From the NCBI GenBank assembly GCA_018061485.1, contig JAGOUA010000032.1, forward strand, positions 1 to 7,619: DNA of 7,619 nt, given 5' to 3'. Shown here one piece after another: positions 1 to 6,103 of the stretch. Positions within the stretch are counted from its first letter, which is position 1, and each line of letters opens with the position of its first letter. Position numbers and translations under genes: made by a program. This DNA comes from Patescibacteria group bacterium. GTDB taxonomy: Bacteria > Patescibacteriota > Patescibacteriia > 2-12-FULL-60-25. The notes under the pieces were generated by a model. That model did no database searches. It was not told the origin of the DNA and saw only the letters and a list, made by a program, of their open reading frames with translations.

Positions 1-2
1 GT

Positions 3-656
3 CAATGGGCTACAAAAACTCTCCGCACATACCTTACGCAAGGGTTTGTCATTCATCCAAAACAGATCGCTAAAAACCACGAAGTATTCCTGCAAGCCGT
101 AGAATCGGTGCGGAAGCTTCTTCCTTCTGGTGGACAGATAAAAGCGGAGGATGCGCTGGAATTAGTGAAGTTTTTTGCTAATACGTGGGTGTCGCTGGAT
201 GCGTATGATAAATCCACTCTTCCGCAAAAAGGCGTCAGTAAAAAACGGGTTCACATCACTGGGCATGAGTTATCGACTGCGATTGCTGCATTAAAACGTG
301 ATTTACTCAAAAAAGGAGAAGCGACAAATCTCTTTGCGCAAGAGCGATCTCGGGATGCTGTGGAAGGTATTGTTGGAAACGTCTTCCAGACGGTATTTGG
401 AAAAGACGTCTATCCTACGCTGGAAGAAAAGGCGGCCCATCTTCTTTATTTTATCGTAAAAAATCATCCATTCAGCGATGGAAATAAACGCAGTGGAGCG
501 TTCTCTTTTGTGTGGTTTTTAAGCAGGGTCGGGCTCTTGCGTACGGATCGTCTGACGCCTGAGGCGCTGACCACGCTCACGTTGCTTGTTGCCGAAAGCA
601 ATCCAAAAGAAAAAGAGCGAATGATCGGGTTGATTTTACTGATGTTGAAGCAATAG
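3..656 (+). CDS. RhuM-Fic fusion protein, 5' end missing
   Basis: The reading frame is open from the left edge and ends at TAG 654-656, giving 217 visible residues; the true start lies outside the window. The first visible residues (QWATKTLRTYLTQGFVI, about 1-17) match the end of the RhuM virulence-protein domain, which typically reads RQWAT..LREY...G. The remainder is a Fic/Doc domain. Its active-site motif HPFSDGNKR lies at 465-491 (visible residues 155-163), with the catalytic His first and the phosphate-binding GNKR last. Fic enzymes usually transfer AMP or another phosphate-containing group to a hydroxyl on a target protein; the substrate here is unknown. The GNKR ending and the preceding EEKAA..LLYFIVKNHPF stretch resemble RhuM-linked Fic proteins. 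I see no clear inhibitory (S/T)xxxE(G/N) helix in the visible part. A GTG at 108 is open in frame but lies inside the conserved region and is unlikely to be the start. Hand-counted GC is about 43-45% in two 60-base samples, lower than downstream genes, which hints at horizontal acquisition. The gene converges on the 447-aa gene. Confidence 0.88.
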   Translation, partial: QWATKTLRTYLTQGFVIHPKQIAKNHEVFLQAVESVRKLLPSGGQIKAEDALELVKFFANTWVSLDAYDKSTLPQKGVSKKRVHITGHELSTAIAALKRDLLKKGEATNLFAQERSRDAVEGIVGNVFQTVFGKDVYPTLEEKAAHLLYFIVKNHPFSDGNKRSGAFSFVWFLSRVGLLRTDRLTPEALTTLTLLVAESNPKEKERMIGLILLMLKQ

Positions 657-755
657 GTCGATATAGCCACGCCACCCGATGGGGTTTGTGAAAAAAAGCC
701 CTAATCCCTATAGTGAATTTCTCCTTTTGTAGATAGAAGACAAGAGGGAGTAGTC
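657..755. other. Convergent intergenic gap, no clear terminator
   Basis: These 99 bases separate the stop codons of the RhuM-Fic gene (+) and the 447-aa gene (-). On the minus strand a run of seven T residues (691-697) would suit a terminator, but no compact GC-rich hairpin precedes it; the best pairing I found is a 5-bp TCCCT/AGGGA stem with a loop of about 30 bases. On the + strand only a 4-bp ACCC/GGGT pairing near 674-685 is visible. No gene or other repeat was recognised. Confidence 0.5.
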
Positions 756-2099
756 TTAGCTCTTCACGAGCATATACCGTTTACGAAGCGCATCCGCGAT
801 CCGCGTTGCTCGTTCATCATTCTGCGCATCGAGTAGTCCAATAAGGGCGTTTGTCTCTTCGAGGACGAGGGCAACGGCTTGGCGTTCCAGTTCTCGGGTA
901 AAGCGTTCTGGGATACGTGATGGAGGAACAGTAAAGAGCGAGGCCTCATCGACTCGCAGAAGTGGATTATCGAGCGAAGGAGGGAGTGGACGAAAGGTAT
1001 TTGCAAAACGAAGACGCTTTTCGGCAAGGTCTGGGGTTATAGTTACGAGTCGTTTTGTCGCAATCCCGAGAGCGTCTTCAAGTGGATTGAGTTCGTCTTC
1101 TGTGATGCGTGTATCCTGCAAACGAAGAAGCATTGCGTGTAAAAACGTGGCCACCCATTGAGGAGAAGAATCTGGGTTTCTCAGGGTGTTCAAAAACGTC
1201 TCAACCACGTCTTTTGGCGTTCTTGGCATCGAAAGAGTCTTGGCTTCGCGTAGATGTTCTTTGAGGGTATCGGGATGAGCGAGGATGTCCGCACGCCGTC
1301 GCCCAAGAGTATTGGCAAGCGTGGCGATATCGAGACGTTCATGAAGGAGGGCGAACGTGGTGGACGAGAGCGCTGTCGCTGACGCGACGATGCGGCGTTC
1401 AGCGCCAAGAACGCGTTGGTACGCTTCGTTGAGGGCTGCATCATGGGCGAAAGCGGCGTGGAACTGACGTTCAAGTACTCGCGCTTCTTTACGAAGATGA
1501 TCACGTGCTTCGCAGAGGGCAAAAAACTGTGCCGTTGCGGCTTCGTGTTTGAGTTCGGCGGTGGGTTTGGCGTGCGCGTGACGAAACCATATCTCTAACT
1601 GGGCTGCGCCGGGGGCGTCCTCCTGAATGATGGGGGGCATTTCCTTTACAAGGGCGAGATTTTCAAACGGTAGTCGCGACTCCCACGAAGCGAGGGCGTT
1701 GATCCGCGCTTCAAAGCTTGCACGTTCTTTTGTGAGACTCTCAAAAGCTTCTGTAGCGTGTTGCTTGTACCAAGTGTCGCGGGCCGTTATGTACGCGGCG
1801 CTCGCTCGGTCTCGTTCGAGGAGAGCGTTCGCGTAGGTCCGTTCTTGTGGCGATAGGTTCCATTCTGTGAGGGCCGCCTCGAAGAGGGTTTTTCGTGTTT
1901 GTGCAGGATGGATATTTTGCCGTAAAGAGCCTTCTTGCGGTTTGGGTGATGGTCGTTCTGTGGCGCTCGTGACGCGTTCAGTGCGTTGAGCAAGAAAGTC
2001 GTCCCCGCTCACGCGACGTGGTCCGGAGGGGGCGCCAGGGAAAGGGACGAGGGGAGTACCGGTTTCACGATGCGAGGGAAAAGAGCGAGGAATATGCAT
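756..2099 (-). CDS. Unrecognised 447-aa mainly helical protein
   Basis: I do not recognise this protein. It has an N-terminal segment rich in Pro, Ser and Arg (residues 1-65) that looks disordered, followed by a long, charged, Ala/Leu/Glu/Arg-rich body likely to be mostly alpha-helical. Segments 85-135 and 180-235 have coiled-coil character. Short proline-rich breaks occur near 142-165 (RLPFENLALVKEMPPII) and 370-395 (RPLPPSLDN, TVPPSRIP). There is one cysteine (196), no signal peptide, no membrane segment and no recognisable catalytic motif, so a cytoplasmic structural or scaffold-like role is possible but unproven. The ATG at 2099 is preceded by a T-rich stretch and no Shine-Dalgarno sequence; it directly follows a terminator-like hairpin, so the true start could lie further in, for example at a GTG near residue 30. 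The uninterrupted frame of over 1.3 kb, on the same strand as its neighbours, makes it a real gene. It lies 69 bases after fmt. Confidence 0.8.
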   Translation of the reverse strand: MHIPRSFPSHRETGTPLVPFPGAPSGPRRVSGDDFLAQRTERVTSATERPSPKPQEGSLRQNIHPAQTRKTLFEAALTEWNLSPQERTYANALLERDRASAAYITARDTWYKQHATEAFESLTKERASFEARINALASWESRLPFENLALVKEMPPIIQEDAPGAAQLEIWFRHAHAKPTAELKHEAATAQFFALCEARDHLRKEARVLERQFHAAFAHDAALNEAYQRVLGAERRIVASATALSSTTFALLHERLDIATLANTLGRRRADILAHPDTLKEHLREAKTLSMPRTPKDVVETFLNTLRNPDSSPQWVATFLHAMLLRLQDTRITEDELNPLEDALGIATKRLVTITPDLAEKRLRFANTFRPLPPSLDNPLLRVDEASLFTVPPSRIPERFTRELERQAVALVLEETNALIGLLDAQNDERATRIADALRKRYMLVKS

Positions 2100-2100
2100 A

Positions 2101-2132
2101 CAAAAAAGAGGGCTACGGTCAGTATACCGTGC
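2101..2132 (-). terminator. Rho-independent terminator candidate after fmt
   Basis: Read on the minus strand, GCACGGT (2132-2126) can pair with ACCGT-A-GC (2119-2112) to make a 7-bp stem with one bulged A and a 6-base loop. Four bases later comes a run of six T (2107-2102). The position about 37 bases after the fmt stop suits termination of the def-fmt transcript. The stem is short, so this is moderate evidence. The T-run ends two bases before the ATG of the next gene. Confidence 0.45.
2121..2126 (-). promoter_or_regulatory. Possible -10 element for the 447-aa gene
   Basis: TATACT on the minus strand is a good -10 hexamer and would start transcription near 2114, leaving a leader of about 15 bases before the ATG at 2099. 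The best upstream -35 (TTAGAC, 2150-2145, 18-bp spacer) is poor. The hexamer lies mostly in the loop of the terminator-like hairpin, so one sequence could serve both roles, or this could be a chance match. Confidence 0.25.
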
Positions 2133-2168
2133 AAGAAGCCATGCGTCTAAATTGTGCGAGTGATGGGT

Positions 2169-3053
2169 TTACGAGCGTGTTCTTCCGCGGAGAAACGCCT
2201 CTCCTGACATGGTGCTTCCGCCTTCAGGGCGTACTTCGTCCAGAATAAGGGTGCCTTGTTGGCATGGAACGGCGCAGGTGTTTGGGGTGGGCTCGCCCAC
2301 ATGAGCGCGCAAGACCTTGACCCGTGTACCGTGCACGGTAAGCGTCACGTTTGGCCAGGGGGTGTACGCGCGAACGAGTCGCTCAAGCGCATCGGCGGAC
2401 AGGGTGAGGGGGTCCACGATGCCGGCCTCTTTTTTGAGGAGTTTGCAGGTGGTGGCCTGCGCATGATCTTGCTCGCGAGAGGCTAGTTCGCCAGCGAGGT
2501 ACTTCGCGACAACGTCAGGCATGGCGTCTGCACCTAAGCGCGCGAGCTTGTCAGACAGGGTCTCGGTGGTGTCATGTGGGTCTATGCCAATGGCGTGCGT
2601 TGAGAGCATGGGGCCGTGATCCATGAGCGCATCCATCACCATGACGGTAACGCCCGTTTGCTCGTCACCCTGCTTAATCGCCTCCGCAATAGGAGAAGCG
2701 CCTCGATATTTGGGGAGCAGTGAGCCGTGTAGATTCAAAAAGCGTTGTGGAGCCATGTCTAACACCTCTTGGGAGAGAATTTGTCCGTAGCTCGCAACGA
2801 TGGCCGTATCAAAGACGTAGGCCCGTAGAGCGGCAACAGCCTCTGGATGGCGCAGGCGTTCAGGTTGTAAGACGGGAATGCCGTTCGCGATAGCGATCTG
2901 CTTCACGGGGGGTGCGGTCAAGACCTGCTTACGCCCGACGGGCCGATCTGGTTGCGTCACGGCGACGACAACGGAAAACCGCACGTCCTTGAGTAGGGCT
3001 TCAAATAAGGGCACGGCAAACGACGAAGTCCCAAAAAATGCGACACAAATCAT
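2169..3053 (-). CDS. fmt: Methionyl-tRNA formyltransferase
   Basis: Fmt transfers a formyl group from 10-formyltetrahydrofolate to the amino group of Met on initiator tRNA, in the cytoplasm. The 294-aa protein starts with the family's typical FFGTSSFAVPLFEALL (residues 6-21). It carries the tRNA-contacting loop region DRPVGRKQVLTAPPVK (36-51), the catalytic block NLHGSLLPKYRG (107-118, with Asn107 and His109) and the catalytic Asp in MDHGPML (Asp145). The C-terminal OB-fold-like domain begins near 205 with KLLKKEAGIVD and includes RAYTPWPN (228-235). The length is slightly below the usual 305-320 residues, mainly from a compact C-terminus. It lies 24 bases after def, a classic pairing. The ATG at 3053 is supported by the conserved N-terminus. 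There is no Shine-Dalgarno sequence: the 24-base gap is 20/24 pyrimidine on the coding strand. Confidence 0.96.
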   Translation of the reverse strand: MICVAFFGTSSFAVPLFEALLKDVRFSVVVAVTQPDRPVGRKQVLTAPPVKQIAIANGIPVLQPERLRHPEAVAALRAYVFDTAIVASYGQILSQEVLDMAPQRFLNLHGSLLPKYRGASPIAEAIKQGDEQTGVTVMVMDALMDHGPMLSTHAIGIDPHDTTETLSDKLARLGADAMPDVVAKYLAGELASREQDHAQATTCKLLKKEAGIVDPLTLSADALERLVRAYTPWPNVTLTVHGTRVKVLRAHVGEPTPNTCAVPCQQGTLILDEVRPEGGSTMSGEAFLRGRTRS

Positions 3054-3077
3054 ACAAGAAAGACCAAAAAGAGGTGA

Positions 3078-3569
3078 TTAGAGCGAAGATGGGGCATGGT
3101 TGAGATTATGCGTCTCCTTCTTCATTTTATCGATAAACAAGACACCGTTCAGGTGGTCGATCTCGTGCTGAAACACGATGGCGGGAAAGGCGTGCAGGTC
3201 AAATTCTTGGGTACGTCCGTGGCGAGTTGTGGCGCGTACGCGAATACGCTTGTGACGGTCCACCATACCGTAGATACCGGGAACGCTTAAACAACCCTCT
3301 TCATCTTCGATCATCGCCTCGGAGACCTTCAGGATTTCTGGGTTGATGTAGCATTCAGTTTTGCCGTTCATCATCACGACGATCACGCGTTTATTGATGC
3401 CGACTTGGGGTGAAGCAATGCCCACGCCGTCTTTCACGATCATGGTATGGGTGAGCTTGTCCAGATATGCCTGAAATTCGGGCGTCGTGATCTCGGTGGG
3501 ATCAACCTCAACAGACCGTTCGCGCAAGCTCGGTGCTGGGTGGGTAACAATCGAGAATAGATCCTTCAT
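3078..3569 (-). CDS. def: Peptide deformylase
   Basis: Def is a metal-dependent hydrolase (usually Fe2+) that removes the N-formyl group from nascent proteins at the ribosome. All three family motifs are present in the 163-aa product: motif 1 GVGIASPQ (48-55, with Ser in place of the usual second Ala), motif 2 EGCLS (91-95, metal ligand Cys93) and motif 3 HEIDH (135-139, metal ligands His135 and His139, catalytic Glu136). The N-terminal FSIVTHPAPSLRERS is typical of the family, and the length is normal. The protein lacks a long C-terminal extension. The start codon sits 12 bases from the priA stop, just downstream of a strong sigma70-type promoter embedded in the end of priA, with no Shine-Dalgarno sequence. 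It is followed by fmt, its functional partner. Confidence 0.97.
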   Translation of the reverse strand: MKDLFSIVTHPAPSLRERSVEVDPTEITTPEFQAYLDKLTHTMIVKDGVGIASPQVGINKRVIVVMMNGKTECYINPEILKVSEAMIEDEEGCLSVPGIYGMVDRHKRIRVRATTRHGRTQEFDLHAFPAIVFQHEIDHLNGVLFIDKMKKETHNLNHAPSSL

Positions 3570-3578
3570 AATTGGCTT

Positions 3579-3607
3579 ATATTAGCGTAAAAACGCGATA
3601 GGGTCAA
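3579..3607 (-). promoter_or_regulatory. Sigma70-type promoter for def-fmt
   Basis: On the minus strand TTGACC (3607-3602) is followed by a 17-base spacer and TAATAT (3584-3579), five of six and four of six matches to consensus with ideal spacing. The -10 overlaps the TAA stop of priA (3584-3582). A start site seven bases after the -10 falls at about 3572, only 0-3 bases before the def ATG (3569), so the mRNA would be leaderless or nearly so. This fits the absence of any Shine-Dalgarno sequence in front of def. Confidence 0.7.
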
Positions 3608-5297
3608 GATCGATGATGGCGTCCTGCGCGTAGGGGGCGAAGAAGGCGATGAGGGCGGATTCTGTCACGGACGGCTGGAATAAGACGTGTAGAACGTACC
3701 GTGGCTTGGTTTTGGGACGGCCTTCGGCAAGAAAAGGGCCACGGAGGGACAAAAAGAGCGGGTGTTTGGCTGTGGTTCGCGTGAGTCGATCGGTGAGGCG
3801 GCCAGCCTCTGCTTCGCTTCCCTCGACGAGGAGCTTAACGAGTCGCACGCTTGGCGGATAGCGAAACAGGTTGCGAGCTTGGCGTTCTTCTTGCGCGCTT
3901 GTTCGTACGCCTTCGGGAGTGAGCCACGCAATCCACCGCTCGGTATCGTCGGGCGCGACTTGCAGGATGAGTTCTCCACTGACTTGCGCGACATGCGCCG
4001 CGAGTGCGCGATAGGCTCGACAAAGTTTTTCGCCTCGGCGAACGTCTTCGCTACCACCCCCAATCAAGGCGGGTTCCGTGACCAGTACCCGAGCGTTGAG
4101 CGGAAACGGCGTGTCGAGTTCTAGCGGTGAACCGGTACGCCATTCAGTATCAGGATGTTCTTCTCGTGCCCAGGCTTGTTTAATGAGCTCGATCCCTGCG
4201 GATGATCCCGTAAAGTCCTGCCCGCCACAGCGTGTGCACGCTTCAGGAAGGAGAGAGGCTTTTTTACAGAGGTCGCACCAAGCGTCTTGAGGACGTCGAC
4301 GTAGTCCGGTTCCGCACACGGCACAGCTCACCAGTTCGTGACAGACGCGACATTGTGCACGTGCTCGTAAGCCGCGAATCGGATGGATCAAGACGCGTGG
4401 ACGATCCGTGGGTTCGAGAAACGCCTCGAGAGCATCGAGTCCAATTCCAGGAACGGGACTTTTCCCCGCCCATTGTTTGAGGCAGAGTTTTGGATAGAGG
4501 GGGATATTTGCGGCGTCGCGCTGCACGTGGAGCGGAGGTGTTCGCCCAAATGTATGCAATGAGACGTACGTTTGTTGATGAAGCCAAGCGGCGACAAGGC
4601 GCGTATCAAAACGAGGGGTAGCATCATCCTGCTTATGGTCGTCGTTTTCTGGCTCGAGTAACAAAATCGTATCTGCGTATAAACCAAGCCACGCACCAAT
4701 ACGGGTGCTCACCAAGATGGGCGTTTGTCCCTCGAGAAACTCGATCCATGTGCGTGTCGCCGTGGTTTTTGGGTCATCACTCAACAAAACGGGCGCCTGA
4801 AGAGCTTGTGCTAACCGTTCAGCTTGTTGGGCAAAAGGTGTCAAAATCAAGCGTCGGCCTTCGTGGGGTTTGCGTGCTTCGGCGAGGAGGTGTTGCTCTG
4901 GATCAACCACCCAATGCGTATGCACATCTCCAGGAACGAGGCGCTTTGGTATCTGCGTGGTCCAAGGGGTGAGTTTTTTGGGAAGGAGTCGCAACCATGC
5001 TTTGGCGATCGTTGGTTGTGATTGAAACGTCCGCGCAGAGAGCCACTGCAAGAGCGCGATCCAAGATTCGCCCAAATGCGTGAGAGGGGCTTGCGTCTCG
5101 ATCTCGCGTGCTTTACTCGCGAAAGGGGAGGTGTCCAGTAGGGCGGCCACCACGGCTTCAACGCGCTGTTGACGGAGCGGAACACGGATCACGTCGCCTA
5201 CACGCAAAAACATCCCGTCAGGCAGGCGATAGTCGAAGCTTTCGACGCCTACGGGAGTTCGAGCAAGGGGAACGACGCGAACAAAGCGGTCAGGCAT
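3582..5297 (-). CDS. priA: Degenerate primosomal protein N' (PriA), helicase-inactive
   Basis: PriA normally recognises stalled replication forks and unwinds DNA so that the replisome can be reloaded. This 571-aa version is shorter than the usual 700 or more. It keeps the N-terminal 3'-DNA-binding domain (residues 1-110: VRVVPLARTPVGVESFDYRLPDG). The helicase core is recognisable but broken. Where a GxTGSGKTE Walker A should lie, before GRRLILTPFAQQAE (147-160), there is only HWVVDPEQHLL (128-138). The DEEH box is EPEN (215-218), and the GRAGR motif VI is absent around AHVAQVSGELILQ (434-446). The zinc ribbon is complete, with Cys316, 319, 325, 328, 341, 344, 354 and 357. The C-terminal domain retains RYPPSVRLVKLLVEG (479-493) and IIDLDPIAFLR (561-571), matching the family ending. 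The place just before def-fmt is the classic priA location. It probably binds DNA or partner proteins without ATP-driven unwinding. No Shine-Dalgarno sequence is seen; the start is 14 bases after the previous stop. Confidence 0.87.
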   Translation of the reverse strand: MPDRFVRVVPLARTPVGVESFDYRLPDGMFLRVGDVIRVPLRQQRVEAVVAALLDTSPFASKAREIETQAPLTHLGESWIALLQWLSARTFQSQPTIAKAWLRLLPKKLTPWTTQIPKRLVPGDVHTHWVVDPEQHLLAEARKPHEGRRLILTPFAQQAERLAQALQAPVLLSDDPKTTATRTWIEFLEGQTPILVSTRIGAWLGLYADTILLLEPENDDHKQDDATPRFDTRLVAAWLHQQTYVSLHTFGRTPPLHVQRDAANIPLYPKLCLKQWAGKSPVPGIGLDALEAFLEPTDRPRVLIHPIRGLRARAQCRVCHELVSCAVCGTGLRRRPQDAWCDLCKKASLLPEACTRCGGQDFTGSSAGIELIKQAWAREEHPDTEWRTGSPLELDTPFPLNARVLVTEPALIGGGSEDVRRGEKLCRAYRALAAHVAQVSGELILQVAPDDTERWIAWLTPEGVRTSAQEERQARNLFRYPPSVRLVKLLVEGSEAEAGRLTDRLTRTTAKHPLFLSLRGPFLAEGRPKTKPRYVLHVLFQPSVTESALIAFFAPYAQDAIIDLDPIAFLR

Positions 5298-5311
5298 GAA
5301 GCGGTGGGGGA

Positions 5312-6103
5312 TTACGCGACGCGAAAGCTGGCGGTCAGATATCCAACGCCGAGAGGGGCCTCGTAGACGTGCTCTTCTGGTTTGACGTGGCTTTCTTGGA
5401 GAGAGCCTAGCAGAATCGCGAGAGGTCGTTCACCACACGGGTGTTTTTCTGCGGGGAGCGCTTGAGAGGCGGCAAGCAGTGGTGCGAGCGAGGCGGTTTG
5501 TACGGCTTGTCGCACGGCTTGATCATATAAATGCGTGGCTTGGGTGGGTGAAGCGGCAGCCTCGGCACTTCCGTGGTGACACAAATCAGCGGACGCAATC
5601 ACGGCGATGCGAGCTTCTTCGGACTGTAAGACTTTATAGAGTTCCGCGCCAAAGCGCGCTTGTTCTTCGAGCGCATGCTCGCTCGGTGCGAGCGGAACAA
5701 GAGACCAGTTGGTGAGATGCTTGGTGAGAGTCAGAAGAGGGACGGTGTACCCATAGTCCAAGAGCTCGCTGCTACGAAGCGTAAACGGAAGGTTGGCTTC
5801 ACGTAGTGCGCGATGAAGACGGTCAATAAGGAGGTAGTTGACGCGGGCGGGGACGGTGGTTTCGTGATCGCCAAAATCTTGCATGTGCGCCGAAAAAGTA
5901 GGCGACATATTTGCGCTCCATGCATCAGGATAATGGGGCGCGTGTGGCGAAATCACGACGATCGTATCGGGGCGCGCCAGCACCAGACGTTCTTCGACCT
6001 GTTCGAGGGCAAGTCGCGTGGCGTGTAGCTGCTCCGAAGCGGCTTTTCCAACAGACGGAACCAAGAAGGGCGCATGTGGAACAAGAGCGGAGAAGACGAT
6101 CAT
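5312..6103 (-). CDS. LigB/MEMO-like protein (AmmeMemoRadiSam B-type)
   Basis: The 263-aa protein fits the superfamily that joins LigB-type extradiol dioxygenases with MEMO1 and the AmmeMemoRadiSam system protein B. Visible signatures are ALVPHAPFLVPSVGK (6-20, His10), PDTIVVISPHAPHYP (45-59, His54 and His57), LLDYGYTVPLLTL (114-126), VIASADLCHHG (168-178, Asp173, His176), HPCGERPLAILLG (221-233) and YEAPLGVGYL (247-256). His10, His54 and Cys223 or Glu225 are candidate metal ligands. The LDHG typical of this group reads LDYG here. No ring-cleavage pathway genes are nearby, and neither the AMMECR1-like (A) nor the radical-SAM partner is in the window, so the substrate is unknown. Its ATG overlaps the stop of the upstream gene (ATGA, 6103-6100), implying translational coupling. 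The stop lies 14 bases before priA. Whether it is a dioxygenase or a MEMO-type protein is undecided. Confidence 0.8.
   Translation of the reverse strand: MIVFSALVPHAPFLVPSVGKAASEQLHATRLALEQVEERLVLARPDTIVVISPHAPHYPDAWSANMSPTFSAHMQDFGDHETTVPARVNYLLIDRLHRALREANLPFTLRSSELLDYGYTVPLLTLTKHLTNWSLVPLAPSEHALEEQARFGAELYKVLQSEEARIAVIASADLCHHGSAEAAASPTQATHLYDQAVRQAVQTASLAPLLAASQALPAEKHPCGERPLAILLGSLQESHVKPEEHVYEAPLGVGYLTASFRVA

Noticed and set aside
697..714. Short tandem CCCTA units that look telomere- or repeat-like
   Set aside because: There are only two partial copies, too few for a meaningful repeat or an attachment-site claim.
3762..4124. A 120-codon open frame on the + strand inside priA
   Set aside because: It is antisense to priA, which has conserved motifs throughout this region. 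Its translation shows no family motif, and long antisense frames are expected in GC-rich coding sequence.
4264..4699. Overlapping minus-strand frames within priA (107 and 103 codons)
   Set aside because: They are alternate frames of priA, rich in Arg/Ser and without motifs, and they cross the region encoding the degenerate DEEH box and zinc ribbon of the real frame.
3582..5297. Reading the PriA-like gene as a pseudogene
   Set aside because: The frame is intact over 571 codons, all eight zinc cysteines and the C-terminal family ending are kept, and the gene is in its conserved place, which indicates selection on the protein.
6100..6103. Possible UGA recoding as in Gracilibacteria/SR1
   Set aside because: UGA ends the secreted-protein gene exactly at an ATGA overlap, and no in-frame TGA interrupts the conserved proteins, so the standard bacterial code fits.
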